Source: Vombatus ursinus
Taxonomy: Eukaryota; Chordata; Mammalia; Diprotodontia; Vombatidae
Assembly (NCBI RefSeq): GCF_900497805.2
Contig: NW_020954556.1
Span: 57,494,907-57,558,906 of the forward strand
Direction: 5' to 3'
DNA: 64,000 bases
The notes beneath the pieces are model-generated. The model made no database searches. It saw only the letters and a program-made list of their open reading frames with translations, and was not told the DNA's origin. The stretch's first letter is position 1; each line of letters starts with the position of its first letter. This document shows positions 1-10,712 of the stretch, piece by piece. The translations under genes and the position numbers were made by a program.

Positions 1-176
1 GCAAACTTGTAAGGCACTTGCTACAGTTGTCCTGCCCGTTTTACAGGTGAGGAAACTGAGACTAAGAGGTTAATCGACTTGTCCAGAGTCTCGTAGGTAG
101 TGTCTGAGGCAGAATTCAAATCCTCAAAATTTCCTGACTCCAAGCCTACCACACCATCTACTATGTCACATTGCCT
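1..176 (-). mobile_element. MIR-type SINE
   Basis: Antisense MIR hallmarks: ttttacaggtgaggaaactgag, then a decayed aagtgacttg box and the tRNA-like head near the right end. Confidence 0.75.
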
Positions 177-284
177 CTCAAAATTTATAATGTTGCCAAG
201 AGTCTATTTAACTTTGAATCAAATGAGCTAATAATGTATGTAAAGCACTTCTGTAAAATCATCCTGTACTATGTAAATATGATA

Positions 285-1545
285 CATTATTTAAAATTTT
301 TTCTTAAATTTAAAATTTTTATTTTTCCAATTACATGTAAAAATAATTTTTAACATTTGAGTTTTTTAAGTTTTGAGTTCTAAATTCTCTCTCTCTCTCG
401 CCTCTCCCCCTGTCTTGAGAAGGCAACCAATTTGAAATAGATTATACATGTGCAGTCATGCAAAACACATTTCCGTATTAGCCACATTGCGAAAGAAAAC
501 ACAGACCAAAAAACCCCAAGAGAAATAAAGTAAAAAAAAAAGTATGTTTCAGTCTGCACTCAGGGTTCATCAGTTCTCTCTCTGGAGGTGGATAGCATTT
601 TACATCATGAGTCCTTTGGAATTGTCATGGACCATTGTATTGATCAGAGTAGCTAAGTCTTTTACAATTGATTATCATTACAATATTACTGTTACTGTGT
701 ACAATGTTCTCCTAGTTCTGCTCACTTTACTTTACATCAGTTCATACAGGTCCTCCCAGGTTTTTCTGAAACCATCCCCTTCATCATTTCTTACAGCACA
801 ATGGTGTTCCATAACAATCATATACCACAACTTATTCAGCCATATTGCCAGGCATCCTCTCAGTTTCCAATTATTTTCTACCATAATAAGAACTGCTATA
901 AATATTGTTGTACATTAGGTCCTTTTCCATCTTCTTTGACCTCTTTGGGATACAGACCTGGTAGCAGGAATGTTGGGTCAAAGGGTATACACAGTTTTAT
1001 AGCCCTTTAGGCGTACTTACAAATTGTTCTCCAGAATGGTTGGAACACACCAACAGTGCATTAGTGTCATTTTTCCACATCCCCTCCAACATTTGTCATT
1101 TCTCTTTTCTTTCATCTTAGCCAATCTGATAGGTATGAGGTGGTACCTCAGAGTTATTTTAATTTGCATTTCTCTAATAAATAGTGATTTAGAGCATTTT
1201 TTTTGTATGACTATAGATAGCTTTGATTTTTCTTCTGAAAACTGTCTGTTCATATCTTTTGACCATTTATCAGTTGAGGAATGACTCATATTCTTATAGA
1301 TTTGAATCAGTTCTCTATATATTTGAGAAATGAGGTCTTTATCAGAGATGCTATAAAATTCCCCCTCCCCCCAGTTTTCTGTTTTTGTTTTTTTTTTCTA
1401 ATCTTGGCTGCATTGGATTGGTTTGTGCAAAACCTTTTTAATTTAAGGTAATCAGAATTATCCATTTTACTTCCCATGATGCTCTCTATCTCTTTTTTTG
1501 TCATAAATTCTTCCCTTATCCGTAGATCTGACAGGTAAACTATTC
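285..1545 (-). mobile_element. L1 LINE, ORF2 3' end plus 3' UTR
   Basis: Read on the minus strand this is the tail of a marsupial L1. The segment 1,017-1,289 translates to the ORF2 C-terminus: NRQFSEEKSK..., then IREMQIKITLRYHLIP, then the Cys-rich CWRGCG...LMHCW. This closely parallels mammalian L1 ORF2 (IREMQIKTTMRYHLTP...CWRGCG). The 3' UTR follows toward 285. The copy is 5'-truncated and decayed. Confidence 0.88.
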
Positions 1546-2229
1546 CATGCTACCAAACATTACTATTGCTCTTAGCTCCACACTCCCTTACCTCCAGGCA
1601 GAGCACATGTGGTCTCTGAAATCTGTTTTCCCTCACTGCTTTTTGCACTGAGCTTAGGAAGAGCTTTTAGGAAATGCTTGATGCAGAAAGTGGTTGCTAT
1701 GGTAATTACTTTTCTTAAGAGTAAAATAATTGCTGGAAGCTGTTACCACTTACCATTATATAGGCTCCATGAAATTTGAATGGCCTCATTTTTCTCCCTT
1801 CTTTAAAAAAAATTCAGCAATGTCAGAATTTCCTCATTTTCCATGGAAAGGATGCATCTGATTGCAGAATCTAAGGAAAGGACAAAAAAGAATAAAGATT
1901 ATATAAATGAAAAGTTTTTTTTCTCTGTAAGGTTTTAAATCATTGACCTTACTTTATGGAGTTCAATTGAAACAAACAATAGTCTTTATTAAAGACTACT
2001 TATTTTTAATTAATTAATTAATTTATATTTAGTCTTTATTAAAGACTAAAAACATTAGTCTTTAAAAGTTCAGGAAAAAGGTCTGATGAGTCTTATTACC
2101 CTTAAAGGAATTGTTTCTATTCCCATTCACTATGGATCAATAGGGATAGCGATAGGGACAGGGACTGGAATGATGATTTCATTGGTATGGGGAAGTCCCA
2201 GGGGAGGAAACTCCCTCTACCAATAGAGT
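1546..2229. other. Single-copy stretch with two short palindromes
   Basis: No gene or known repeat was seen. The palindrome AGTCTTTATTAAAGACT occurs at 1,981-1,997 and again at 2,031-2,047, separated by an AT-rich taat-repeat spacer. Confidence 0.5.
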
Positions 2230-2393
2230 TCAGCCTCTTTTCTGCAGTTTATAATGTGGGTTGCCTAGAACACTGAGAGCTCAAGGGATTTGCTTAGGGT
2301 TACACAGCGAGGATGTGTCCAAGATGGGTACTTGAACCCAGGGTTTCTGGCTCTGAGGCCGCCTCTCTACCTATTATACCACACTGCCTTTAC
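2230..2393 (-). mobile_element. MIR-type SINE
   Basis: Antisense core (gcttagggttacacagc) followed by gaacccagggtttctggctc and the inverted tRNA-like head. Confidence 0.7.
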
Positions 2394-3119
2394 TTTATTA
2401 TCCAGATTTTTCACTGACAAGAAGAAATGACTGGTGTCTTCAAAATGGGCTGCAACAGTAGTAACCACAGCTATGAGTCTATGCACAGTAGATCATGTCA
2501 ATACAACCCAATGAGAAAGGACATCCCCTGGACAGCTTTGCAGATGCCAAGAAGGGTGGCAAGCCAGTGGCTATTTGGACACAAACTAATCCATAAGCCA
2601 GAGCATATCTGTGGAAACCACATTTAAAAGCAAAACTGCCCCATAAACTCAAAAATCTTTATTTTGTTTTTATCCTAGTCTGAACTGACTGGTAGCACAC
2701 CTCTGTAGTCCTCCTTTGTCTTTTTTTTTTTTTCCTGAGCTCTAATTTTGATTTACTTACCTTGGGCCCCCCCCCCCCCCCGTTAGCTACACCTGGCATT
2801 TAATTTAGGGGAAATGAAGGGAAACAGACATAGAGATGTTTAATGCTATTGTGAAATTGAAAATTGATCCCTACTTTATTTTATATTATTTTCAATTTAT
2901 TATGTATTAATGATCAGTTCACTATGTATTGGTTGGCCCCCTCATTGTGTGAGTTTGAGTTCCTTTAAGCCTATAATTTCAGTTACCTATTGTGAAATTT
3001 GAATGTTGATATTCCATGATTAATTATTATTTTATCATGTATTATGTTATGTATTGGACACATAATAGGTTTATTGTTATCATTAAATTAAATAACAACT
3101 ATTTTTTAAAAAAGGTATC
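2394..3119. other. Intergenic, AT-rich; poly-C tract at 2,767-2,781
   Basis: No coding signal was seen. The run of 15 C is a length-unstable homopolymer. Confidence 0.5.
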
Positions 3120-3516
3120 TGTATTTTTAAAAAAAATTTATTTATTTTATTTTTAATTTATGGAATAAAACAAGCATTTCCATAACCTAGTATAAAAAAA
3201 AGAGATGATTGTACATGAAACTACAAATATATTATGTACAACTTTCTATTCCTTTAAATATATAATAGTTATCATGTAATTTTTTTTTACTTTTTCACCT
3301 CCCGCACCCTAGAGATGGCTATCATTAGACACAAATATGTATATGTGTATGTGTGTGTATATATGTATATGTATATATGTATAATATACACACATACATA
3401 TACATATTTACATAATCATTCTATATATACTTCTATTTATCAGTTCTTTCTCTGGATACAGATAGCATCTTTCTTATGTCCTTTGTAGCTGATTTGTGTA
3501 CTTGTAATAGTCAAAA
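3120..3516 (-). mobile_element. L1 3' end with internal TA/TG microsatellite
   Basis: Antisense L1 3' UTR (gaataaaacaagc-tttccataac, acatgaaactacaaat, tatcagttctttctctgga). A (TATG)/(CATA) microsatellite occupies about 3,335-3,410. The same L1 subfamily recurs at 12.8-13.5 kb. The copy is cut at 3,516 by the following LTR. Confidence 0.8.
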
Positions 3517-3965
3517 TGAACTTCCCTCTTCTTATGGGCTAAAGTCCAACCACAAGGATTCGAATCCGTGAGCTTTTTCTGAGCATGGGAGGAGATGAGT
3601 CAATCTGGTCACTGGATGCTTGTTCCCCATGAGACTTTCCAGAGTATATTAGTCAACTCCATGTTTTTTCCTGTTGCCCTGGATTATGGAGGAGTTACGG
3701 AAATCCCCTCTGAATTAAGCCAAATATAGCCCGCCCTCTGTTTTGGGGTCAGACCAATCACAGTTGCAAATGTAATTTGCATCATTGGGCTATTTTTGTA
3801 CCTATATAATCTGCTACTTTTTGAATTGTATAAAAGAGCTGCTCTGACTGTCAGCTGGATCCTTGACTAGTGAGATTTTTTGGATCCAATTTATTGGTAT
3901 TTGCTACAAACTAATAAATTGATTGTTCTAAGAATTTTGTGCCTCAGTTTCTCCTTATTGAAGAT
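3517..3965 (+). mobile_element. Solo LTR, endogenous retrovirus fossil
   Basis: The block starts with TG exactly where the L1 (compare 13,085) is interrupted. It carries a TATA box (tataaaag, 3,830-3,837), a poly-A signal (aataaa, 3,913-3,918) and the downstream U5-like tail ttttgtgcctcagtttc. The last part closely resembles the LTR at 46.6 kb in reverse, so both belong to one LTR family. No internal retroviral sequence adjoins it. It looks like an old single LTR. Confidence 0.65.
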
Positions 3966-4147
3966 TTTTAGCTGGACATTTACTAGCTGTGTCTCCCTGG
4001 GTAAGTCACTTAATCCTGTTTACCTCAGTTCCTCATCTGTAAAATCAGCTGGAGAAGGAAATGGCAAACCCCTCTAGTATCTTTGCCGAGAAAACCCCCA
4101 AAAGGGGTCGCTATGAGTCAGACACAACTGAAATGACAACAAAATTG
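3966..4147 (+). mobile_element. tRNA-RTE type SINE (MAR4-like), 5'-truncated
   Basis: Starts in the middle of the tRNA-derived part (actagctgtgtctccctggg), then tcatctgtaaaat-agctggagaaggaaatggc, and ends in the RTE-like tail gagtcagacacaactgaaatgac plus aacaa. Confidence 0.8.
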
Positions 4148-4252
4148 ATCCACTTCTGGGCTTGGTTTTCCTGCTTACTGAGCTACTTAGAGAATGAAGC
4201 ATGTGTTTTATCTTATTTTTTAGCTTAAGACAATCTTGCTACCTCCCAGAAG

Positions 4253-4464
4253 AGTAGTTCTTAACCTGGGGACCCCCAAGGGGATCTGTGGATAGATTTA
4301 ATGAACTTGGAACTTTTAATATTTTGATTATTGTATTTCAGTACGTTAAGATTTCATTTGCAATTCCGTATATTTTATCTTATACATTTTAAGACATTGT
4401 TCTGAGAAGGGAGTTCACCAGACAGTTGCAGAAGGGGTCCCTGACACAAAATGGTTAAGTACCT
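4253..4464. mobile_element. Short hAT-like DNA element (copy a)
   Basis: Ends are inverted: agttcttaacctgggg at the left and atggttaagtacct at the right. Related copies lie at 7,827, 14,043 and 33,595. It encodes no transposase. Confidence 0.6.
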
Positions 4465-4690
4465 TCCCCTAAGGGAACTATCTATATGGTTTTGGTAGTG
4501 ATCAGTGGCAGAGGAATGGAGAGGAATGGGGGTGGTGTAGATGAGGTTGAGTCAAATGAGGAGTTACCAAATATTCATCAAAATAATTTAGTATTTCCTT
4601 TTAGGCCCATACCAAACTAACTTGTTCCTGATTATATATGGCTATGGACTCCAGTTGTCTCCTCAACTGGCTTCTTGGGGACTGTATCTT

Positions 4691-4691
4691 A

Positions 4692-4722
<31 letters not shown>
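4691..4722 (+). repeat. (TGA)n microsatellite joined to a MIR fragment
   Basis: About ten ATG/TGA units, followed at 4,723-4,790 by an antisense MIR core (gctgacatttatatagcac). Confidence 0.85.
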
Positions 4723-4859
4723 CAATGATAGCTGACATTTATATAGCACTTTCTATGTGTCAGGCTCTGTGCTGGTTTTCCATTTTGATATACAAGGCCC
4801 CGGGGTCCTCCAAACGGAAGAGCCTAATAGTATTCTGCCAAAGATAAACCCTCTGCAGT

Positions 4860-5194
4860 GATATCTTTTAATTTTGGGGGGAGGTCTTCAAGCTATAACT
4901 AGGCCAGAGTGACTAGAGATTTTTGCCAGGAGGCTGAATTTAGATAACTTTGACAGCACTTGGCCACCACCCACATCATAGAAACAATAGAGTTTAATAC
5001 TAAGATAGTAAGAATACATAGTTAAAATAGAAAGTTAGTTACCTGATGGTGTGTTGGGGTGAGCAAGTTCCTGGGGTGACTGTGGTATCACATTGTTGAT
5101 GTCATATTGACTTTACAAGGCACTTAGTCATTTAGATCTTTCAGATAGACTGCTCTCTGCAGCACCTTCCCTATCTAGTCTTCACCTGCCCCAA
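4860..5194. other. Unassigned intergenic sequence
   Basis: No open frame of interest and no recognised repeat. Confidence 0.4.
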
Positions 5195-5400
5195 CTTTCT
5201 GAAGTTTGAAGTCCTCCAACTTTCTGTTTTCCATGGTTTTGCAAAGATCACTAAGAAATGTCTCCACAATCACAGGTTGGACAGTTCATTTAATGCCATT
5301 GGATACTGATTATCTAGTCTTCTTGATTTGAATGCATCAGGGAGATTTTTTTTTAAACCTAAGTATAATACTTTCCATCATCTCTATTAAATTCCATCTT
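5195..5400 (-). mobile_element. CR1/L3 LINE fragment
   Basis: The block ttccatggttttgcaaagat and following sequence matches the antisense CR1/L3 reverse-transcriptase region seen again at 6.8 kb, so it is a second diverged copy of the same segment. Confidence 0.5.
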
Positions 5401-5429
5401 ATTAGATATTGCCTAATGTTTTAGCTATA

Positions 5430-5795
5430 AAGGTATTTTCTCTTTTCCCCCCTTTCTTTTCTTTTTTAAAACAGAGACTTTCCCCACCCCCCAAGTCTAG
5501 ATTCAGTTCCTTCCCCTTTTCTCTACCCAATGAAAAGACAAAAAAACCCCCAAAACCTATTACAAATATGTATAGTCATGCAAAGTTTCCTCACTAGTCA
5601 TATTCCAGGGGGAAAAAAGCAATAGAAAGAAAGAGAAAAAGTTGGCTTTAATCTACACTTTGAGTATATTCAGTTCTGTCTGGATGTGAATAGCATGTTT
5701 CATGATGAATCCATTGGAACTATGATGGGTCATTGTGTTGATCATACTATGTTGCAATGTTCTAAGTCTTTCAAAGTTGCTTATTGTCAAGGTAT
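5430..5795 (-). mobile_element. L1 3' end
   Basis: Antisense marsupial L1 3' UTR: acaaatatgtatagtcatgc, then ctttaatctacactttgagt, then gaatagcatgtttcatgatg. Confidence 0.75.
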
Positions 5796-6094
5796 TTTCT
5801 TAGCCCTACTCTTTCATTCTCTTTGTTGACTACCTTTCCCTCCCAACTTTATGTTAATCACTGCTTTGATGAGTTTGCCATCCAAAATTCATTGGTAAAA
5901 ATGTTAACCAGGGCCAAGCCAAGAGCCCTGGGGCACTATATTAGAGACCAGCTTTCCAAGTACAGAGGCATTACATTTTGGACACACCATTCAGCCATTG
6001 CAAAATCCATCCAATTGTATTATGGAGTCCTACCTCTTTGTCTTTTCCATAAGAATAGTATGGAAATCTTTGTCTAGTGCTTGGTTAAAATCAC

Positions 6095-6425
6095 CTGGAA
6101 TACGCCCCATCTTCATCTCCTCTTCTTGGCTTCTCTGGCTTTTGTCCCAGATAAAATCCCATTTTCTACTAGAAGCTTTTTCTGGTCCCTCTTAATGCAA
6201 GTGTATCCCTCTGTTGATTATCACCAATTTATTCAGTCTATATCTTGTTTGTATATATTAATTTTCATGTTGTCTCCTTCATCACTTCCTGTGAATTCCT
6301 TGAGAGTAGGGACTGTTTTTTTGTTGTTGCTGTTGTTTTTGTTGTTGTTGTTCTTTGGGGGGTCTTTGATTCTCCAGCGCTTAGCACAGTACCTGGCACA
6401 TAGTAAGTGCTTAATAAATGCTTGT
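6095..6425 (+). mobile_element. L2 LINE 3' end
   Basis: Ends in the L2 tail: ctccagcgcttagcacagta, cctggcacatagtaagtgct, taataaatgcttgttga. A (TTG)n tract interrupts it at about 6,320-6,352. Confidence 0.75.
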
Positions 6426-6461
6426 TGACCGACTGACTGCTGCCCCGATATACTGATATGT

Positions 6462-6575
6462 TAGTCAGTCAGTCAACATGCATTTATTAAGCACTATGCT
6501 AAGCATTGGGGATACAGAGAAAGGTAAAAGACATTCCTAGCTCTGAGGACAATTTACAATCTAGTGCCATAGTGA
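6462..6575 (-). mobile_element. L2 LINE tail
   Basis: Antisense L2 end: tcagtcaacatgcatttatt, aagcactatgctaagcattg, gggatacagagaaaggtaaa. Confidence 0.7.
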
Positions 6576-7826
6576 AAAAAAGAAAGCTTATTTTGATTTA
6601 AAAAAATCATCAAGGTGACATCACCTGTTCTTGATAAAATCATGATGCCTCTCTGTGATCACTGTTCCCTTTCCTAGGTGCTCACTAACCCTCCTTTTAA
6701 TAATATGACCTCAAATTTTGCCAAGAATTGATGTCAAGTTCATGTTCTTACAGTTTGCAGACATTTACCCTTTTCCAATTCTGTGGTGCCTTTCCAGCTT
6801 TCCACGATTTTGCAAAGATTATTAACAATGTTTACTGGTTCACCAAGTCTGGATGACTCAAACTCATCAGGGAAATGCCAGTGTTCTCTGATTATGTCAT
6901 TCATTACCTTGGGTATCAGCTCCCCATTGGCTATTTTCATTCTGTCCTTTCTCATCCAACGTTCCTACTCCTTGGGTGAGAAAATAGAAGCAAAATAAAG
7001 GATAAGTAGCTGTGTCTATTCTCTCATATCAGTTATCATCATTCCCATGCATGCTAAGCCGTGGCACTCTCCCTTCTTTGATCATGTTTTCTCCAGTATA
7101 GCTGTGCCAATAATCCTTCCATGCTCTTCTAAGCTTTCCTCTCCAATCTTGATCAACTCTGACATTTTGCACCCCTGATGCTATTATTAAAAGCCATCCT
7201 TTTGTGTTCATCGTAGGTTACTTACCCTTTCTTCCAGCTTTTGTACATGTCTCTGTTGAGGATCCTTTATATCCACATCAGCTTCTTTAGACAGATCCTC
7301 CTAATTTATTTTCTCAGCTCCCTTTGGCCTACTACCTCTTTAATTAACTTCTCTTCCCTAGGCCCTTTCTGCTTGCTTGGATAATTTCTCCTATATAGTC
7401 GCTCATTTCTTCCTAAACCCCTAGCTTTTCCTCACTAACTTTTGTCAATTAATGTATTCCGTTGTACTCCTGAAGCCTTCTAGCCTGTATCAAATCATCC
7501 TGTTGTCTGAGCTGGTTTCTTTAAATGCTTCCTTTTTTCCTTATCCTTGTTCTCTATTTTAGGTCATCAGCCCACATAGATGGCCAAGGTTTTGATCTTA
7601 TCTTCTTGCTTGTCAATTAGCTCTGACATTAGCTTATCTAAATTCAACACTTACATTTCTCTGAAAGAAAAATTTTGATACACATTTAAATAAAGATTAT
7701 AATATTATCCTTAATAGATTTATTTGGGGGGGATATTTTTTCATTTGTTTGAAGGGGAATACTTTTAATACCTTCATGAAATCATTGAATCCCAGAGTTG
7801 AAAGGAATCTCAGAGATCATTTAGTC

Positions 7827-8008
7827 CAGGGATTCTTAACCTGGGGTCCATGAAGTTAGGGAAAAAAACTTTTTTTGATGACAGTATTTCAATAAAATGA
7901 GTTTTTTTTATTTTATGTATTTAAAAACATTATTGTGAGAAGGGAGTCCATAGACTCCCAAACTGTTAAAGGGGTCTGTGACACACACAAAAAGGTGAAA
8001 AACCAAAG
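7827..8008. mobile_element. Short hAT-like DNA element (copy b) with 8-bp target duplication
   Basis: Left end CAGGGATTCTTAACCT, right end AGGTGAAAAACCAAAG (inverted). Flanks are atttagtc (7,819-7,826) and atttaatc (8,009-8,016), a 7/8 match of the 8-bp length expected for hAT transposons. Removing the element restores the CR1/L3 host sequence. Confidence 0.65.
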
Positions 8009-8319
8009 ATTTAATCCAACCCTTATCTAAAGAATGAATTTTGTTTTTATAGCAACCCTGAAAAATGGTTAGCCAACCTCCCCTTGAAGAATTCCAATGA
8101 TAAAGAACTCATTACTTACCAAGGCCACCCATTTGATTTTGGGACAACTAATTTGAAGACGTTCTTCCTTTATATCGAGTCAAAATCTGTCTCCATGTAG
8201 CTTCTGCTCATTAGTCCCATTTCTGCCCTCTGGGGCCAGTTAGAACAGGTCTCATCCCTTCTTCCATGTCATAGTCCTTCAGAAACTTGAAGACAGATAT
8301 CCTGCATCCCTCAAGAAGA

Positions 8320-8440
8320 ATACAAACGCCATGAGGTCAAGCACAGTTTTATTTTGGCCTTTGTATCACCAGCTCCTAGCACAGTGAACTTCAAAGCAGA
8401 TCCTTAATAAACTCTGTTTGCTCAATTTGTTGAATTGTCT
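8320..8440 (+). mobile_element. L2 LINE tail
   Basis: tttgtatcaccagctcctag followed by cacagtg and ccttaataaactctgtttgc. Confidence 0.65.
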
Positions 8441-8699
8441 TCTTATTTAGGGTGGTCATTTCCAGATAATTAAGTTTATGCTTGAATGGCATTGTTTCAA
8501 TGCGCATGTTACGTCATGAGCCTACCTACCCCCTTTTGTATATGTACCAGCTTGTTACTGTTGTTTTTAAAATGTGGTGCCCAGAACTAAACGCAAGACA
8601 TAATATACTACGTTTTAGAATCTAGAATCTTACTACCCTACAGGAAAATAGGAAAATGTCTCCTGTTTCCTCCCTTAATCCTCACCACAATGCTTTCTG

Positions 8700-8900
8700 C
8701 TTTGCAGTATGGTATAATGGAAAGAACGATGGATTTGGAATTAGAAATTCTGTGTTGAAATCCTGGCTCTACTTACTACCTATGTGACATTGGTCAACTC
8801 ACTTCATCTCTGAGGCTTCAGTTTCTTCTTCTATAAAATGAGGGGATTGGATTAGGCAATCCTTAAAGTCCCTTCCAATTTTATGTCCTATGCTTTTCCT
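8700..8900 (+). mobile_element. MIR-type SINE
   Basis: Full MIR order: tRNA-like head (ggtataatggaaagaac), tgttgaaatcctggctc, ctatgtgacattggtcaac, tcttctataaaatgagggg, then the aagtcccttccaattttatg 3' end. Confidence 0.8.
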
Positions 8901-8939
8901 TCCATCCCCACCTCATCGTGGTATTTAGCACAATGCTCC

Positions 8940-9140
8940 ACCTATGTGACATACTTGCTCCATGATTCCAGATGGCTCATGATGAACCATAAGTTCCTCC
9001 TGGAAGGGAAGTGATGGATCCAGGTTGAAGACTGAGAGGGTTCATGGCCAGTGTAAGAATTTATTTTGCTCAACTGTACATATTTGTAAAAAGAGTTTTG
9101 GTCTTTTTTTCTTCCTCAATGGAGGGGTGATAAAGAGATC
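8940..9140 (+). mobile_element. L1 3' UTR end
   Basis: gtaagaatttattttgctca, actgtacatatttgtaaa and gtctttttttcttcctcaat match the terminal part of marsupial L1. Confidence 0.6.
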
Positions 9141-9146
9141 ATGGTG

Positions 9147-9505
9147 ATTGTTGTCCTTTGTTCTCAAAGAGGACCAAAATAACATCATTGGGTTGGAATC
9201 AAGGTATGGTTTGTCTGACTGTGGCTGATTGGTCCAATGCAGGCTCAGAAGGCTCTACTACAGGTTGGGCACAAATAATCCACATGAACATTTGGAATGG
9301 AGATGTCTCTAAATTTGCACATCCCATGTTTCTTTTGAACTACTGCAATTCTGCTTCACTCATAGATTGCAGCGCCTCCTTTGATGTGGGCACACCATGC
9401 TAAGTGGTCCTGTGCCGGCGTCTCTCATGTCTCTCATGTCTCACATTTGATTCCAAAGTTCTTCAGAGAGACCTTGAATGTGTCCTTGTATCTTTACCCA
9501 CTGTG
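9147..9505 (-). mobile_element. RTE-clade LINE 3' end
   Basis: The minus strand carries the C-terminal part of an RTE ORF (a degenerate Cys/His motif before ggtctgattgg-type sequence) and ends ttggtcctctttgagaacaa aggacaa. It matches the 3' ends at 51.7-51.9 kb and 52.48-52.83 kb, so three copies of one family are present. Confidence 0.75.
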
Positions 9506-9593
9506 CCACCTCAATGTCTCTAAATACTATTCAGATCTGAGTTAATGCCATTAATGCAGTATCTCTAATTGTCATTTATTTTACTCCTTAATA

Positions 9594-9745
9594 TGGCAGT
9601 GTGGCAGAGCTGATAGAATGCTGGACTTGGAGTCAAGAAGGTCTGGATTCAAATTTTGCCACTGCCACTTACTAGCTGTATGGTCTTAAACAAACCTTTC
9701 AACCTCTGAGCTTCAGGCAACTTTCTAAGACATATCTAATAAATA
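9594..9745 (+). mobile_element. MIR-type SINE
   Basis: cttggagtcaagaaggtctg, gattcaaattttgccactgc and cttactagctgtatggtctt. Confidence 0.75.
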
Positions 9746-10650
9746 TACTCTCCTTTGTTTGGCATTTAACGCCCTCTGCAATCTGGTTCCAGCCTATCTT
9801 TATAAGCTATTGCTTGCTAATTGCACATTACTTCCTCTTATGTGTACTCTGTTCCAGAAAAAAATTGGCTTTCTTGTGATTCCCCGTACTTGATATTCTA
9901 TCTCTGTGCCTTCGAACAGGCTATTTGTCATTCTTGGAAATGCTCTCCCTTCTCACCTGCTCCTTCTGGAACCTCTTGCTCCCTTCAGGAATCAGCTCAA
10001 TCGAGAGACCTTTCAGGATTTCTTCCGTTGTTAGGGAGAACTTCCTAATCCTCCCCAACTGCTTATTTATTTTGCATATTACCTATATTTGCTGCTTTGG
10101 ATGTATTTGTTGTTGTTGTTGAGTTGTTTCAGTCATGTTGGATTCTTCGCGACCCCATTTGTGTTTTTGGTTTTTGAGTCATTTGGGGTTAAGTGACTTG
10201 CCCAGAGTCACAGAGCTAGTGAGTGTTATGTATCTGAGGACAGATTTGAACTTAGGTCCTCTGAACTCCAGGGCTTGTGCTCTATCCACTTTGTCACCAA
10301 GCTGCCCCCTATTTGGGGTTTTCTTGATGGAGATACTGGAGCGGTTTGTCATTCTCTTCTCCAGCTCATTTTACAGATGAGAAAACTGAGGCAAATGGGG
10401 TTAAGTGATGTGCCCAGAGATATACACACTAGCTATTGGGGGCCAGATTTGAACTCAGGTTTTCCTGACTCCAGACCCAGTGGTCTGTTTGCCGCACCAC
10501 CCAGTGCCCCTTGAATGTATTATATCCCCACTATAGAAGGTGAACTCCTTGAAGACAGAGCAGCGCTTCATTTTTGCATTGACATCCCTAACACTTAGCA
10601 CAGAGCCTGGTAATAGCAGGTACTTAATCAGTGCTCATTGATGGTTTGCT
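9745..10650 (+). mobile_element. L2 LINE 3' part split by nested SINEs
   Basis: L2 ORF end and 3' UTR (gcatttaacgccctctgcaa, ctgtgccttcgaacaggcta, ttggaaatgctctcccttct) run to 10,105 and resume at 10,514 (gaactccttgaagacagag, cctaacacttagcacagagc). A SINE pair sits between. Flanks ggatgtatt and gaatgtatt suggest the target duplication. Confidence 0.75.
10106..10513 (-). mobile_element. tRNA-RTE SINE (MAR4-like) with a WSINE1-like SINE inside
   Basis: The outer SINE starts with the RTE-like tail (gttgttgttgttgag, gtcatgttggattcttcgcg) and ends in the inverted head. A second SINE at about 10,156-10,311 is inserted after ccccattt, with ccctattt on its far side. Removing it rejoins the usual MAR4-like sequence ccccatttggggttttcttg. 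Confidence 0.8.
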
Positions 10651-10654
10651 TTCC

Positions 10655-10712
10655 ATACACACACACACACACACACATATATATTTATATTTATATTTAT
10701 ATTTATATATAG
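10655..10712 (+). repeat. (CA)n followed by (TTTATA)n
   Basis: A compound microsatellite. Confidence 0.9.

Larger units (their letters stand above)
5800..7680 (-). mobile_element. CR1/L3 LINE remnant interrupted by L2 pieces
   Basis: Two blocks (about 5,800-6,094 and 6,595-7,680) match the antisense RT region of CR1/L3. Landmarks are gccaagagccctggggcac, the gtctagtgcttggttaaaatca motif, ttttgccaagaattgatgtca, ccacgattttgcaaagatta and gatgactcaaactcatcagg. An L2 3' end (6,095-6,425) and an antisense L2 tail (6,462-6,575) separate the blocks. Few LINEs in mammals are older; the open frame is lost. The 5' portion (beyond about 7,000) is assigned less securely. Confidence 0.6.
7780..8640 (-). 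mobile_element. CR1/L3 LINE 3' region with two insertions
   Basis: Antisense CR1/L3 3' region: cagagatcatttagtcca, gttcttcctttatatcgagtc, tctgctcattagtcccattt, then ttaaaatgtggtgcccagaa. It is interrupted by a hAT-like element (7,827-8,008) and an L2 tail (about 8,320-8,440), so both of those are younger than the CR1/L3 copy. Confidence 0.6.

Noticed and set aside
2427-2627. 66-codon frame as a processed pseudogene
   Set aside because: Translation resembles no protein I know, and no poly-A tail or target duplication is evident.
3540-3575. tRNA-like B box (ggattcgaatcc)
   Set aside because: No A box or cloverleaf at the right distance; it lies within the LTR.
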